From: Tilletiopsis washingtonensis
Lineage: Eukaryota; Basidiomycota; Exobasidiomycetes; Entylomatales
Assembly: GCF_003144115.1 (NCBI RefSeq)
Contig: NW_020312018.1
Coordinates: 1 to 64,000, forward strand
Length of the DNA stretch: 64,000 bases
Reading direction: 5' to 3'
Shown here: piece after piece, positions 28,874 through 39,821 of the stretch
Layout of the letters: each line of letters begins with the position of its first letter
How positions within the stretch are numbered: position 1 is the stretch's first letter
Position numbers and translations under genes: made by a program
The notes under the pieces: generated by a model
The model's database searches: none
Seen by the model: only the letters and a program-made list of their open reading frames with translations
Told to the model about the DNA's origin: nothing

Positions 28874-29822
28874 ATGCCCTCGCCCTCGCCCTCGCCGGCA
28901 CCCGATAGCGGCGCAGAGGCCGCGCCCGCCAAGGGCTCGCCGTCCGACTTTCTCAAGCGTGCGTCGCGCGTGCGCCCGAGCTGCGCCCTCGCCCCCGCTG
29001 ACCTGCCGCAGACGTCATCGGCAAGCGCGTCGTCGTGCGCCTCACCAGCGGCATCGACTACAAGGGCGTACTCACGTGCCTCGACGGCTACATGAACATC
29101 GCCCTCGAGGACTGCGCCGAGTGGGTCGGCGGCCAGCGCCGCGGCGTCTACGGCGACGCCTTTGTGCGCGGCAACAACGGTGCGTGCGGCGAGGGGAGGG
29201 ATGGAGGGGCAACGCGGAGAGAGGTGTGTGCTGTGGCATGGCATGGCAGGGAGAGCGCAGCGACGGTGCAGTGGGGCGAGCAGCAGGACTGCGGCAGTGC
29301 TGGACAGGGCGCTGGCGGTGGTGCTAGGCTCGAGTAGTCAGGCAGAGAGGCTTGGCTGCGATGGACAGCGGACGCATGACAGGGCAGCGTGCTGCAGCCA
29401 GCGCACACCGGCTAGGGGCACGCCGCACACACTGTGCATCACTAGCGGCTGCGTGCGCGGCGGGATGGAGGCGCACGCTGAGGGTTGCGTGGATCGCAAC
29501 GCAGCCGGTGGAGGCAGCCCCGGAGCGCCTTCGATGCAGGGCGCCGGGAGCACCGGGCAGCGGCACCGCTGCTCTGTCGCACAGCACAGCGCTGGGGCGG
29601 GTGTCGCTGTCTGCCTCACGCTGGTGTGATCGCAGCAGTGGAGGAATCCTGTGCACGACCGACAGCGCAGCTTCTCGCAGTCTGTGCCTGCTCGAGGCGG
29701 CACAAGAGTGCTGGCCGAACGGCCGGAGCGTTGGACGGCGAAAGCACAGCAGCGGCATGTGTCCCTTGTGCCGGGTAATGCGCTGACACACCTCTGCAGT
29801 GCTGTACATCACCGCTGCATAG
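28874..29822 (+). CDS. LSM6: U6 snRNA-associated Sm-like protein LSm6
   Basis: Small Sm-fold protein of the LSm1-7 (mRNA decay) and LSm2-8 (U6 snRNA) rings. Exons 28874-28958, 29012-29179 and 29800-29822 give 91 aa. Sm1 is VIGKRVVVRLTSGIDYKGVL..LDGYMNIAL and Sm2 is AFVRGNN-VLYITAA, split by intron 2. The N-terminus has a Pro/Ser/Ala extension. Intron 2 spans 29180-29799 (620 nt), about twelve times the usual intron here, yet it keeps a GTGCGT donor, a CTGAC branch and CAG, and the 23-nt last exon restores the expected LSm6 ending. Confidence 0.92.
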
Positions 29823-30107
29823 GCTGCAGCGAAGGAGCGTTGGCAGGGCACGGGGTCAGGGTTTACGTGAGAGAAGGCAAATGCACAAAATCCAGCAAGC
29901 AGTGCGTGCAGCTCGAGCTGGAGCAGGAGGGCGTCTCGTTCGGCGAGGACAGCTGCTGGCGCGTGCGGCCGGGCCGCTTCTCCGTCGAGCTGGCGCACAG
30001 TGCCGACCCGCGCCAACCCGCGCCAGGTAAGCGCGCACCAGCACCACGATCGACGAGAGCTGGACGTGGCAGGGCATCGGGCATGTGTGACTCGAATGAA
30101 TGGCCGT

Positions 30108-31027
30108 CTACTTGCGGTAGTCACCCAGCTCGCCCTGCACCTCGGCCCAGCTCTCGAGCTCGCCGCGCTTGCGCCAGCGCTGCAGCCACTCGTTGAGGCG
30201 CGAGCGCAGGTCGGCGACGGCCGCCGGCGTCAGGTGCTTCGCCAGCTCGACGGTGCTGCTGACCTCGTTGCTTCGGGCCAGCTCGTCTGCCAGTGCAAGC
30301 ACGTAGAGGCCGCAGTCGTGCGCTGTGCTCGCGTGTCAGTGGCAGAGGGATGACCAGTCGCACCGGCCTCACCGTTCTCTTGCGGCGGCACCTCGGCGCT
30401 GCTGAGCTTGCCGCCGTGCGCCCTCTTGCCCTGCGCCGCCAGGAAGCTCTGCCACACCTTCTCGCCGGCCGTGTCGTTGGCGGGCGCCATCGAGTCGAAG
30501 TGTGTGCCGTGCCAGCCATCGTCGCCGCGCTGCACGAGGATGCAGGACCAGTGCGAGCCGCTGCCGCGGTCCGTCGTCGACTCGTAGCGGTCGCTCACTT
30601 GGCCGGCAGTCAGGATTGCGTGTGAGGCTCGGAAAGCAGAGCGCACTGACCTGGCAACAGCATCGTGTCGTGCACGGGCGGCAGCATGCCGCTGGCGCCG
30701 GCCTCGGCCTGCTCCGTGCCTGTGCTGGCGGGTTGAGCGCTGCGCTGCGCCTGGCGCGCTCGCATCACGCACCCTGCAGCGAGCACATGAGCTCGACGAC
30801 GCTGGGCTGCCACAGCACGTCGTGCTGCGGGCCGTCGGAGCGACGCCGCAGCACCTCGGCAAAGAAGGCAATGACGCCGTCGCCGAGCCACTCCTTGGGC
30901 GCCAGCGTCTGCATGGCCATCAGCGGCGCCGCAGCAGCATGGCGCAGTGCGCACTGACCTGCAGGTCGCTGGCACGCAGGCTGGCCGTGTGGAACGAGAG
31001 CACGACGGGGTCCTCTTCGGACGTCAT
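30108..31027 (-). CDS. NEDD8/SUMO-type cysteine protease (C48, NEDP1/SENP8-like)
   Basis: Ubiquitin-like protein protease of peptidase family C48, closest in pattern to NEDP1/SENP8, which removes NEDD8 (Rub1). Exons (minus) 31027-30959, 30908-30773, 30719-30651, 30597-30373 and 30322-30108 give 237 aa. Catalytic triad and oxyanion residues are in place: His107 (GSHWSC), Asp126 (FDSM), Gln164 (PPQEN) and Cys170 (HDCGLYVLALADEL). Upstream WLGDGVIAFF..VL matches the substrate-groove helix. Small size and lack of a long N-terminus favour NEDP1 over ULP1/ULP2. Two introns use GTCAGT donors. Confidence 0.85.
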
Positions 31028-31268
31028 GCTTGGTCGCGTGGGCGCTACCTTGCTGGCAGGCGGGTATTGTGGAGGAGAGCAAAGCGCCGCCGCCGCCGCC
31101 GCGCCGCGACGTCACTTTGTGGGCAGACGCGCGCCGCAGAGGGTCCAGCTGGCACGTTGCGCCACGCGCGCAGCAGCCGTCGCAGCAGAAACGGGATGAA
31201 TGCAGGTGGTGTGGTACAAGTACAGATGATGACGCTTCGCCTGTCCTGGCCCTTCCGGGCGCGCCGCG

Positions 31269-32099
31269 CTACTCCTCCTCGGGCAGCTCGTCGTCGACGG
31301 CGCCCTCGCCGCGGCCCTCGACGACAAAGTCCTCGTTGGCCTGCTGCTCGCGCATCTCGCGCAGCTCCTCCTCGCGCCGCTCGCGCTCCTCCCACTCGGC
31401 ATCCTCATCGACGGCGGCCGCGCCGCCGGGCAGGCCCTCGCCGTGCGCCGTGCCGTTGATGCCGTTGCTGCTCGGCACCTCGCTGTCGCGCGGCAGGTGC
31501 GTCGCGATGAGCTCGAGCAGCGACTCGATCTGCGTCTCCGAGAAGCGCTCCGACAGCTCCTCGACGATCTGGACGTGGCGGCGTCAGCACAGGCCAGCAC
31601 CAATGCAGCGCAGCTGCTGCACAGCTGCAGCACAGCCACTCACGCAGTGCAGCTCCACGAGCGTCGCCGGCGCCAGGTTGACGCACATGAGGCGCTCGCC
31701 GCGCGTCAGACGGGCATCGCCGAGGTGCTCGTCGCGCTCCCAGCGCGCCAGAGCGGCCTTGAAGGCGGCGATCTGCTCGGCGCTCTGATGCGCTGCGGGG
31801 CGTGCCGCGTTGCTGAGGTACGCCAGCAGCTCGTACTGCACGGTGCGCAGGTTCGGCGGCAGCAGCGCCATGCCCGCCTCAGCGTCGGCGTCCTCGGCGT
31901 GCGCGGCGCTGGGCGCTGCGCCATTGGCCGCGCCCGCCGCTGCGGCTGCGGCCGCCTCGAGCACGGCGGCGGCGGGCGTGCCGAAGACGGCGGGCGCCGG
32001 CTGGCGCGCCTGGCGGCGCTGCGTCGTCTCGAGGTCCTTGAGCAGCGCCAGCACCTCGTAGTCGGAGAGCAGCGCGGCACGCGGCTGCAGGACGCGCAT
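31269..32099 (-). CDS. RPC17: RNA polymerase III subunit RPC9 (Rpc17/CRCP)
   Basis: Stalk subunit of RNA polymerase III; pairs with RPC8 and contacts TFIIIB. Exons (minus) 32099-31644 and 31568-31269 give 251 aa. The N-terminus MRVLQPRAALLSDYEVLALLKDL is typical of the family. The HRDC-like core follows (TVQYELLAYL, then RLTRGERLMCVNLAPATLVELHCIVEELSERF and IESLLELIATHL). Two additions exceed the yeast form: an Ala-rich spacer (about 40-75) and an acidic C-terminal tail (EEWEERERREEELREMREQQ-like). Confidence 0.88.
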
Positions 32100-32384
32100 G
32101 GCTGCGCAGGGCGGGAGGGACGGCCGAGCAGCGGCGGCAGGAGGAGTGCGGGCAGGTGGTGGTGGTGTGGAAGAAAGGCGAGGCGCACGGCAAAGCCGCG
32201 GGATGCTTTCTGGCATGACTTCAAGTCGGCTGCGCGCGCGTGTATTGCCGACTACAACAAGCCGCCTCGCCGCGCTGAGGCTGTGCCTGGCCTGGGCGGA
32301 GCGCGGCGTCCCGCCGCCGCTGTCTGGGCATCGAGCCTGCCTTGCCTTGCACCCACGACACCGTCAGCCGCGTCCACTCTCCGC
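32100..32384. promoter_or_regulatory. Shared divergent promoter, RPC17 / SVIP-like
   Basis: 285 bp between opposite start codons. CCACC-rich leader on the RPC17 side. No motif recognised. Confidence 0.45.
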
Positions 32385-32761
32385 ATGGGCGCCTGCTTCT
32401 CCTCTCCGGCGTCCGACGCCGGCGGCCAGCGTCTCGGCGGCGCCGCACCGTCGCACGCGTCACACGGCCAGCGCCTCGGCTCCTCGGCCTCCGCTGCGGC
32501 TCCCAGCAGCAGCGCCGCCGCTCCCTCGCGCGAGGCCCTTGCGGCCGCCGCAGAGGCTCGTGCCGCCGAGGCGAGCCGCCGCGGCGCCGGCGGGCGCGCC
32601 GGGCCGGGCAAGCTGGGCAAGCAGCTCGACGAGGAGCGCCGCAGGGGCGGCACCGACGCCGCCGAGCGCAAGCCCGACGCCGTCGAGCGCGTCGTGGTGA
32701 GTGCGCGCCGCATCACGCCTGCCGCGTGCTGTCGCTGATCGTGCCGCGCCAGTGGGACTAG
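32385..32761 (+). CDS. Small VCP/p97-interacting (SVIP)-like lipidated protein
   Basis: Predicted 106-aa membrane-anchored adaptor. Exons 32385-32696 and 32753-32761; the last exon codes only Trp-Asp-stop. The N-terminus MGACFSS carries Gly2 for N-myristoylation and Cys4 for palmitoylation, as in animal SVIP. Residues 56-67 (AEARAAEASRRG) match the VCP-interacting motif, an Ala-rich helix with conserved Arg and a terminal RG. The C-terminus ERVVWD resembles the short W-containing end of SVIP. Between them are low-complexity Ala/Ser and basic segments. Function is inferred: a lipid-anchored p97/CDC48 adaptor in ER-associated degradation. Homology rests on short motifs only. Confidence 0.6.
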
Positions 32762-34011
32762 GCATCCGTCCGCCTCTCACGCCCCAGATACCCGCACAAT
32801 CACACTCGTCACCGTCCGTGTCGTGGCGGGTTAGTGCTCGGCGGTGAGGCGCCAGTGTGCGGCGCGGGTGCGTGCGTTGGGTGGTGCGCCTCTGGTGGAC
32901 AGGCCCAGGGTGCAGCGCATTCAGGCATAGCTGTAGCTGCGAGACAGCAGCAGCGCTGGGACTGCGGGCCCTCGGGCCTTCCGGCGCGTGTGACCTCGGC
33001 CAGCGCGCGAGCGTCTCACAGCAGCCGTGAGCGCGCGGCGGCCAGAGGGTGCGTGCGTGCACGGCCCTCTGCATGCCTCATGCATCGGCTCCAAGGTCCG
33101 GTCGGCGTACGCAGAACGCCGCATTTCCATTGCCGGCGATGAAGCAGCTCGGCGGCACTGCATGTGCAGCGCTGTGTTCTGGCGCCAGGCCGGCCAGGGG
33201 CCGTGCCGTGACCGATGATGCAGAGTAGAGTGGCCTGCACCTGGCGCGATCGAGCGCCCACCTCGTATGGGAAGCGACGCCAGCAGCGACAGCTACCTTC
33301 TCGACTACCGCCTCCGCTCTGACTCCCGACAGATCAGGAGCGGACCTGGTCCTCGCTGTGCCGGTATGCGCGTAGAGCAGATGTCGCTGCGCTGTCGCGC
33401 CCTTGGATGCACGCGTCCTGCGGCACGCGGCGCAGCACATCTGTGCACCCCGTGGTGGGGCGTGCCTTCGCAGGCGCACGCGCCTGGGATGCACGGCCAT
33501 CCACGGCACGCCCTTCCGCGAGCATGCTGGTTCCAGTGAGTGAGGTAGCGCATGACTGCATAACGCCTCTGCGTGCTGTTGGGGCGCTGTGGGCGGATCT
33601 ATACCGTAGATCTACGCAGCAGTGGGGGAGTCCGCTGCCGCAGCGGAACGCCGGGCGCCGGGCGAGCGGCGCTGAACCACGCTGCTCCCCATTGGTGCCC
33701 AATTTTTCTTCACCCCCTCGCCGTGCCGTTGCGGCGGCATGGTCACAAGTCCTTGACTTCGCTCGTGGACGTCGTCATGGTCGTTCTCGTCGTCGAGCAT
33801 CGCCGAGGCTGCGCCTTCGGCGTCTTGTCGGCGGCGCGCCACGAGGCAGCGATCTCCCCTTCCGTGTCGGCGTCGTGCGGCGTCCGGCATCCCCCAGGCA
33901 AGGCCTTCATGTACCATCCACACCTCCAACCGCGCCTGGTTTACGATGCACTTTGCAGCGTGGCAGTCTTGCATTGCATCTCTAGTGTACAGCGGCTCGC
34001 AGCCGCGTGGT
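32762..34011. other. Gene-free stretch, convergent 3' ends
   Basis: 1.25 kb between the SVIP-like and CLC stops, unusually large for this window. No ORF with splice support. It is less GC-biased in places and has an AATTTTTC motif near 33709 and a TAGATC palindrome near 33600. I looked for snRNA, SRP RNA and tRNA signatures and found none I could support. Confidence 0.45.
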
Positions 34012-37000
34012 CTACTCATCGCCCTCGCCGGCCAGCACAAACTGCTCCCGCTGCTCGTCCTCGTCGGCCGCCTCGGCCTGCCGCGACGGCCGCGAGTAGC
34101 CTGGCGGCGCCTGTGGCCGTGCAGCGCTGCGCCCCGCGCCGTTGGCCGGGAACCAGCCGCGCACCTTGGCCGCGATCGGCGCGAGCGTGCGTGCGTACGT
34201 GAGGAACCAGGTGTAGAGATCCGAGAGCGCCAGCTCGAGGTCGCCGCCGAAGCCGTCCTGCGGCACCGCTGCAGCCGAGGGCAGGCCGGGCCCGCTGCGC
34301 ACGTCGCGCGCTGCAGAGGCAGCGACAGCGGCTGCATGCTCGGTCGCGGCGTGGTGCTTGAGCACGTCCTTGACCGTGACGAGCCCGACGACGCGGCCCA
34401 GCCGTGTGACGATGATCACTCGCGGCCCCATCTTCTTGAACAGGTCCATCACGACCTCGAGCGGCATCGATGGCTGCACGCATAATGGCGTCTGTGCAGC
34501 GTCGTCAGCGAGAGCGTGGCAGGCATGCGTCGACTTGCTCACCTGCTCCATCCAGCCGCCGAGCTCCAGCACGTCGTCATCGCCCTCGCCGTCGATACCT
34601 CCGCCGGCCTCGCCCAGCGAATCGTGCTCGTCATCGCTGTCCTGACCGCCCATGAGGCCCTGGTGCTCGTCATCCTTGCCGTTGTTCGGCTCCATCGTCT
34701 CAAACGTGGAGACGATGGGCGTCGGCGGGTGCTGGGCGAGCGGGTGCACGCCGAGCCCACTGGCCTCGTCGTTGTCTGCTTCCGAGGTGAAGCAGCACAA
34801 CGTCGTGGGCGCCAGCGTCGAGCGAGCACGCCGTGCCTTGGCAATGGCATAGCGCATCTCCGTCTTGCCGGCGTAGCCGAGAAGCGTCGGATCCTCGGCG
34901 CTGCGCACCACGGGCAGGCCCTTGTACGGCCCGCTGGCGAGGCGCTGCTCGACCTCGGCCAGCGGCATGCCGGCGCCATAGAGCACGGCAGGCCCGCGCG
35001 TCATGATGTCGGCCACCGGCAGGCCAAAGACGTGCTCGTCCTTGTCAAGGAACGGGTAGCCCTGGAAGCGGATCGTCTGGTCGGAGATGCCGCCCTTGCC
35101 GTACAGGTCGCCGACGCCCTTGGTGATCATCACGACAAACATCGTCGGCAGGATGTACGTCAGCGCGCCGGTAAGCTCGAACATGATGACGACGACGGCG
35201 ACGGTGATGCGCGTCACGCCAGCCAGCGCAGCGGCGGCGCCAAGGAAGGCGTACGTGCCGGGCGTGATGCACGGCACGTCGGGCTGGCATGCGCTGAAGA
35301 TGCTCGCGTGCGGGAACGCCGTGTACAGCGCCTTGACGAGGATGCCGACCATGCGTCCAAACGTGGCGCCGATGGCCATGGACGGCACAAAGATGCCCGC
35401 CGGCACCTTGCAGCCGTACGACAGCACGACGAGCGCCGCGCGCAGCACCGTGGCGATGAGCAGCGAGTTGACCATGCGCCACTGCGCCGACGACTGGCAC
35501 AGCGAGTCGTAGTCGCCGCCGCCCTCGCACTCGTGGAAGAGGATCTCGAGCGACTCGGACATGTCGATGCGCAGAAACTTGTTCCAGTAGCCCACGAACG
35601 CCGTCAGCGTCGCCAGCACGATGGCCTCGGCGACGCCGTGCGCGGCGAGGTTGTCGCGGCGGAAGCGCTGCACCTGCAGGTTGTACTTGATGATGAAGGC
35701 ACCGTACAGGCCCTGGTGGCAAGCGTGTCAGCACAATGGCGGTACACCGGGCAGCAAGCGTCTCACGCCGAACACGCCGATGATGCTGTAGAAGAACATC
35801 TCGAAGTAGTGCCAGTCGCGGTCGTACGACACCTGAAAGAGCACAAGCTTGCCCGTCCGGAAGGGGTTCATGAACTGCAGCAAGGGTGTCAGCGGCGGCG
35901 CGGGCAAGCGGGCCTCGAAGAGCTCACCGAAAGCGTCACTGTGGACGCAAGGGCGCAGAGGAACGAGCGCCACATCGTCGAGGCTGGAAAGTTGTACGCC
36001 ATTTCCTGCCAGAGAGTCAGTGCTGCTCGCGGGCCGCTGCTCAGTGTGCTCACCTCGAGCGAGAAGAGCACGCCGCCGATGGGCGAGCCGAATGCCACGG
36101 CGACGCCGGCGGCACTGGCAGCGGTGAGGAGTTCGCGCATGCGTGCTGTGTGCGGCTGTGCATGAGCGCTGCACGATGCGGAAGCCTGGCAGCTGCGACG
36201 CACCCTGGCTACGGTCGAAGCTCTTGACGAAGCTGGCAACGACGTTGCCGATGCAGCACGCAACGTGCACCGCCGGCCCTTCCTTGCCGACACTCAGGCC
36301 TGACGCAATGGCCAGCGGCTGAGCTGCGTGTCAGCGCAGGATGACGCAGAGCCGCCACAGCACTCACGAGAGTGAGACTCTTCACCGCAAACGTCCACGT
36401 GCCCAGGAAGCCGTTGATGATGAAGCCAGCGAGAATGCACTTGATCTCGGAGATGCCCGAGCCCGCGGCGTAGGGCGCAAAGGAGCGCACGAGGTGCGAG
36501 CACAGCGCCGCGAAGATGGCCTGACCGGGCGTCAGCTTGGGGCATGGCGGTCTACTGCATGCGACTCACCGCGAAGACGACGTAGATCACCCAGCTGACC
36601 ACAGTCCAGCTACTCCACGGCTGCCAGTCCGAGCACGCCTCGCTGGAGGAGCCCGGCTGCACCTCGGCGCGCGGCACGAGCGCCATGCCCCACTCGAGCG
36701 CCTCGCCGGCGCGCGCCAGCATCGTCGCATTGCCCGCGCCGCCCGACGGCTTGAGCGAGCTGGGGATGGGGCTGGTGCCGCCCGGGCCGCCGCCCTCCAT
36801 GAACTCCCAGCAGCAGAACTTGCGGTTGAGCCACCAGCCGGCGGTGCAGTAGCCCGTCTTGAGGTCGGACGCCCACTCGGTGGCGATGGAGATGACCGCC
36901 ATGTTGAGGCCGATGAGGGCGCCTGCGCGTGTGTGTCAGCCGGCCGGGTCACTCGCAGCGCGCCAGCTCGAACACTCACCCACGCCAATCACAACGGCGC

Positions 37001-37458
37001 TCTCCTCGACGCCCTTGGCCGCCTTGCGCACGAGCAGCCACACGGCCCACACGATGCGGCCCCACGGGCCCGAGCTTGGCCACCAGCGCGGCGGACGCTC
37101 GCCGCCGCGCCCGCCCCAGCCCGTGTCGAGCGGCGATGCGCCTGGCCCCGGCGAGGCGTGCTGCCGGGCGACGCGCGCCCGCTCGCGTGTCGAGTCTGCG
37201 ATCCAGTCGACGGTGGAGAACTGCGCCGCGTGAGTGCTGTGCAGAAGACGAAGCCCCGCACATGCTCACCGACTCGTAGCGGCGGATCTCGTCGAGCGCC
37301 CGCTCGTCCATGTCGTTGGCGCCGGCACTGCGCGGGGTGGCACGCGCCGAGCCGTCGAAGGGCGACGGCGCCGCCAGGGCCGCCGAGCCGCGCCGCGACG
37401 TGCCCAGCTGCAGCGGGCTGGGCCGCGAGGCACCGGCGGCAGGCAAGAGGGAGGACAT
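34012..37458 (-). CDS. GEF1: CLC-family H+/Cl- exchanger (Gef1-like)
   Basis: Intracellular CLC antiporter, likely in Golgi, endosomes or vacuole, where it supplies chloride as counter-ion for V-ATPase acidification. Exons (minus) 37458-37270, 37220-36980, 36922-36570, 36520-36368, 36318-36204, 36145-36054, 36005-35928, 35874-35767, 35712-34543 and 34491-34012; 992 aa. Selectivity motifs: GSGISEIK (about 281-288), GKEGPAVH with gating Glu325, and [14 protein letters not shown] (Glu381/382) keeps the internal proton glutamate that marks exchangers rather than channels. Two CBS domains follow ([12 protein letters not shown].. and [24 protein letters not shown]), split by a long acidic/polar insert. 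The C-terminal tail is charged. Confidence 0.93.
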
Positions 37459-37849
37459 GGCGGTGCGGCGCACGGCGTGCGGCGAGGGAGCGTGTGGTGC
37501 GAAGGACGGCAGCAGTCAGAGTGGGCGCAGGCAGCGCCAACTTGGCGCAGCGCGCGCTCAAGCCACGCCGCGAGGCTTCGCACGGAGAGGCGCGCGCGCC
37601 CTTGCAGCCCGTCTCCCGAGCAGGCCCTCTCGCCAGCCATGGAGGTGTGCCCACAACAACGACACATCTGCGATGCCTCTACGGCTACAACACCAGCATA
37701 GTGGGAGCAACGGGTGCAGTCGCAGCGCCGCTCCAGGGCCTGTACATCGCCACTTGCCCGGACTCGCAACGCGTCCAAGCCAATCTATTCGTACAAGTAC
37801 AGCACGGCCGGCGGCCTCGCCGCTCCTTCCGTGATCGCAGCACCAGTGC
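37459..37849. other. Intergenic between two minus-strand genes
   Basis: 390 bp holding the CLC promoter and the 3' UTR of VPS24. A less GC-rich patch near 37660-37700 has no recognised feature. Confidence 0.45.
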
Positions 37850-38858
37850 TCAGCCACGCAGCAGGCCGTCGAGTGCAGCCTGCATGCGCTCCATGTCCTC
37901 GCGCTCGCTCTCCTCCTCCTGCGGCGCACGCACCGGCTCGGGCCCGACGAGGTCCGGCAGCGCGCCGGCACTGGCCGCCTGGCCCAGCTTGCCGTCGGTG
38001 AGCTCGAAGAGCACCTTGTCCACCTCGCCGTCGGCCTCCTCCTCCAGCCCCTCGTCCTCGCCCAGCACGCCCGAGTCGAGCGTGTCCTCGAGCATCTCCT
38101 CCATGATGCCGGCCTGCGGTGGGTGGTGAGCGGCAAGCCCGGTGCGGCAGCTGGCCAGTGGCCGTCGGCGGGCGGCGAACGGAGAATGGCCAATGGCGCA
38201 CGGCTCACCTTGGTCATCTCCATGCCCATCTCGCGCATCACCTTGGAGATCTCGGGCAGCTTCACGAGCTGGTTGGAGATCTTCATGATCTCTGTTGACT
38301 TTTGCATCGCGCCCGTGACCTTGAACATGGCTGTGCTGAGGGGTCAGCTGCTGCACAGGGGGCATGCCTGCAGAGGCCACCTCGAAGCGCCAGCGTCGCT
38401 AGCCGGACTGCAGAGTCCAGATCGCAGCAGCGACGTCGCAGGAGCCATGCCATGATGGCCCCGCCGCAGCAAGCCTGGCTCGCCGGCAAGTCGCTCGAGC
38501 ATCCACGCTACTCCCGACCCGCGCGTGTGCAGCGCTCACGCTGGTGTCCATCCGCCCGCGGCGACTCACCCTGCTGGTGCTGCAGCTGCATGCCGATGCT
38601 GTTGAGCTGCGCCTTGCTCGTCGTGAGGCGGTTCTTCTGCTTGTTGCTGCGCACGACCTCGCGCGCGAGGATGCGCGCCGACTTGACGTCGCCCTTCTTG
38701 GCGAGCTTCTTGACCTCGGCCTTGGCCTTGGCGGCGGCGGCGTCGAGCTGGCGCACCTCGCGGTCGAGGTGGCGCTGCTCGGTGCGCAGCTGCGACTGCA
38801 CCGTCTTGATGCGCTCCTCGGGCGTCGGCCCGAAGAGCAGGCGGTTCACCGACTGCAT
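37850..38858 (-). CDS. VPS24: ESCRT-III subunit Vps24/CHMP3
   Basis: ESCRT-III protein that caps Snf7 filaments during multivesicular body formation. Exons (minus) 38858-38570, 38330-38209 and 38113-37850 give 224 aa. The N-terminal basic helices (FGPTPEERIKTVQSQLRTEQ, SNKQKNRLTTSKAQLNSIGM) and the diagnostic VKLPEISKVMREMGMEMTKA-GIMEEMLEDT segment place it with VPS24/CHMP3 rather than VPS2/CHMP2. The acidic C-terminal half ends in DMERMQAALDGLLR, a MIT-interacting motif for Vps4. Intron 1 is 239 nt. Confidence 0.92.
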
Positions 38859-39719
38859 GGCGGGCGGGCGCCCGGCGCGGCGGCAGCAAGGTGGGTGTGT
38901 GGTGGCGCCGATGCAGCGTGTGCGGTGCTGTGCGTAGACGAGGCGGCGCCAGGCAGTGCGGAAGGCTGAGCGCCGCTGTGAGAGGGGCGAGCGGCGCGGC
39001 GGCGATGTTGTGGAGGAGCTGCGCCAGGCCGCACCGCGCCGCGCGAGCCGTGCGCAGCCGCAGAGCGGCAGGCGCGGAGGCGGTGCAGACCCTCGCCAGC
39101 AGCTGTGCACCCCGCACAACCACATCTCTCGCGGCATCAGGCGCCGCCATGACTCGGCACTGCCAGCGCTAGACTGAGGCAATCTGGAGATCGCAAGTCC
39201 ACCTCTGCGCCACTAGAATCGGAGGCGTGTCAGGAAGCCGTGATACGATAGCGATGGGGCTGCTGCGCCGAGGCTGCCGCGGTCGCTGGACGGGCTCGGC
39301 TCGGAGAGCCTGCGTACTCAGACGGCCTGGCTGTGTAGTCAGCGGCCTCGCCTTGCACTGTGCTGCCAGGCGGAGCACACATCCTCGCATGCTGTACCTG
39401 CTGCTGTGTACATGCTGGCTGACCGGAGCCCGAGCGCTGTGGCTTCGAGTTGCTGAGGAGCGGTGAACAGTGCTAGCACCGCGAGCCGCCCGTCTCCTGC
39501 TGTGCGGCAAGAGAAGGCTCTGACGCACTGATCGCAGAGCCTGACCTGAAGATCTTGACACCATCTAGCATCACAGCCAAGGCGTACACTGCGCACAAAT
39601 GCCAGACGGAGCACCTCTTGGCTAGACCTCGCGCGCGGCGCGTCGGGCGCTCCTTGCGAAGGACCGGTGCAGCGCGCCCTGCGCCGGCGCGGCTCGCTTG
39701 CCTCCCGCGCGCGGCGCGG
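38859..39719. other. Gene-free stretch upstream of U2
   Basis: About 860 bp. Contains the VPS24 leader side and the upstream region of the U2 gene. No ORF or RNA gene supported. Confidence 0.45.
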
Positions 39720-39726
39720 TATAAGA
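39720..39726 (+). promoter_or_regulatory. TATA-like box upstream of U2
   Basis: TATAAGA set in very GC-rich DNA and flanked by a GCGCGC-rich inverted repeat. It lies about 100 bp upstream of the apparent U2 5' end, so if it drives U2 the transcript starts early and is trimmed, or a second element is used. Confidence 0.45.
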
Positions 39727-39821
39727 GCCTCGCGCGCCGCGCATCCTCCTGCTGCTCCTCACCTTTCTCTGGTGCGTTGCCCTGCCCCGCCCGCCCGTCC
39801 GCCGCACATCATGCTCACCTC

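Noticed and set aside
29180-29799. Intronic snoRNA in LSM6
   Set aside because: No convincing C/D or H/ACA box set by eye; kept only as an open question.
33400-33720. A structural RNA near the AATTTTTC motif
   Set aside because: The motif recalls an Sm site, but no U1, U4, U5 or SRP RNA signature is present nearby.
34516-36165. A 549-codon plus-strand frame over the CLC gene
   Set aside because: Shadow of the CLC exon 9 frame; composition is His/Arg/Ala/Val-rich with no motif.
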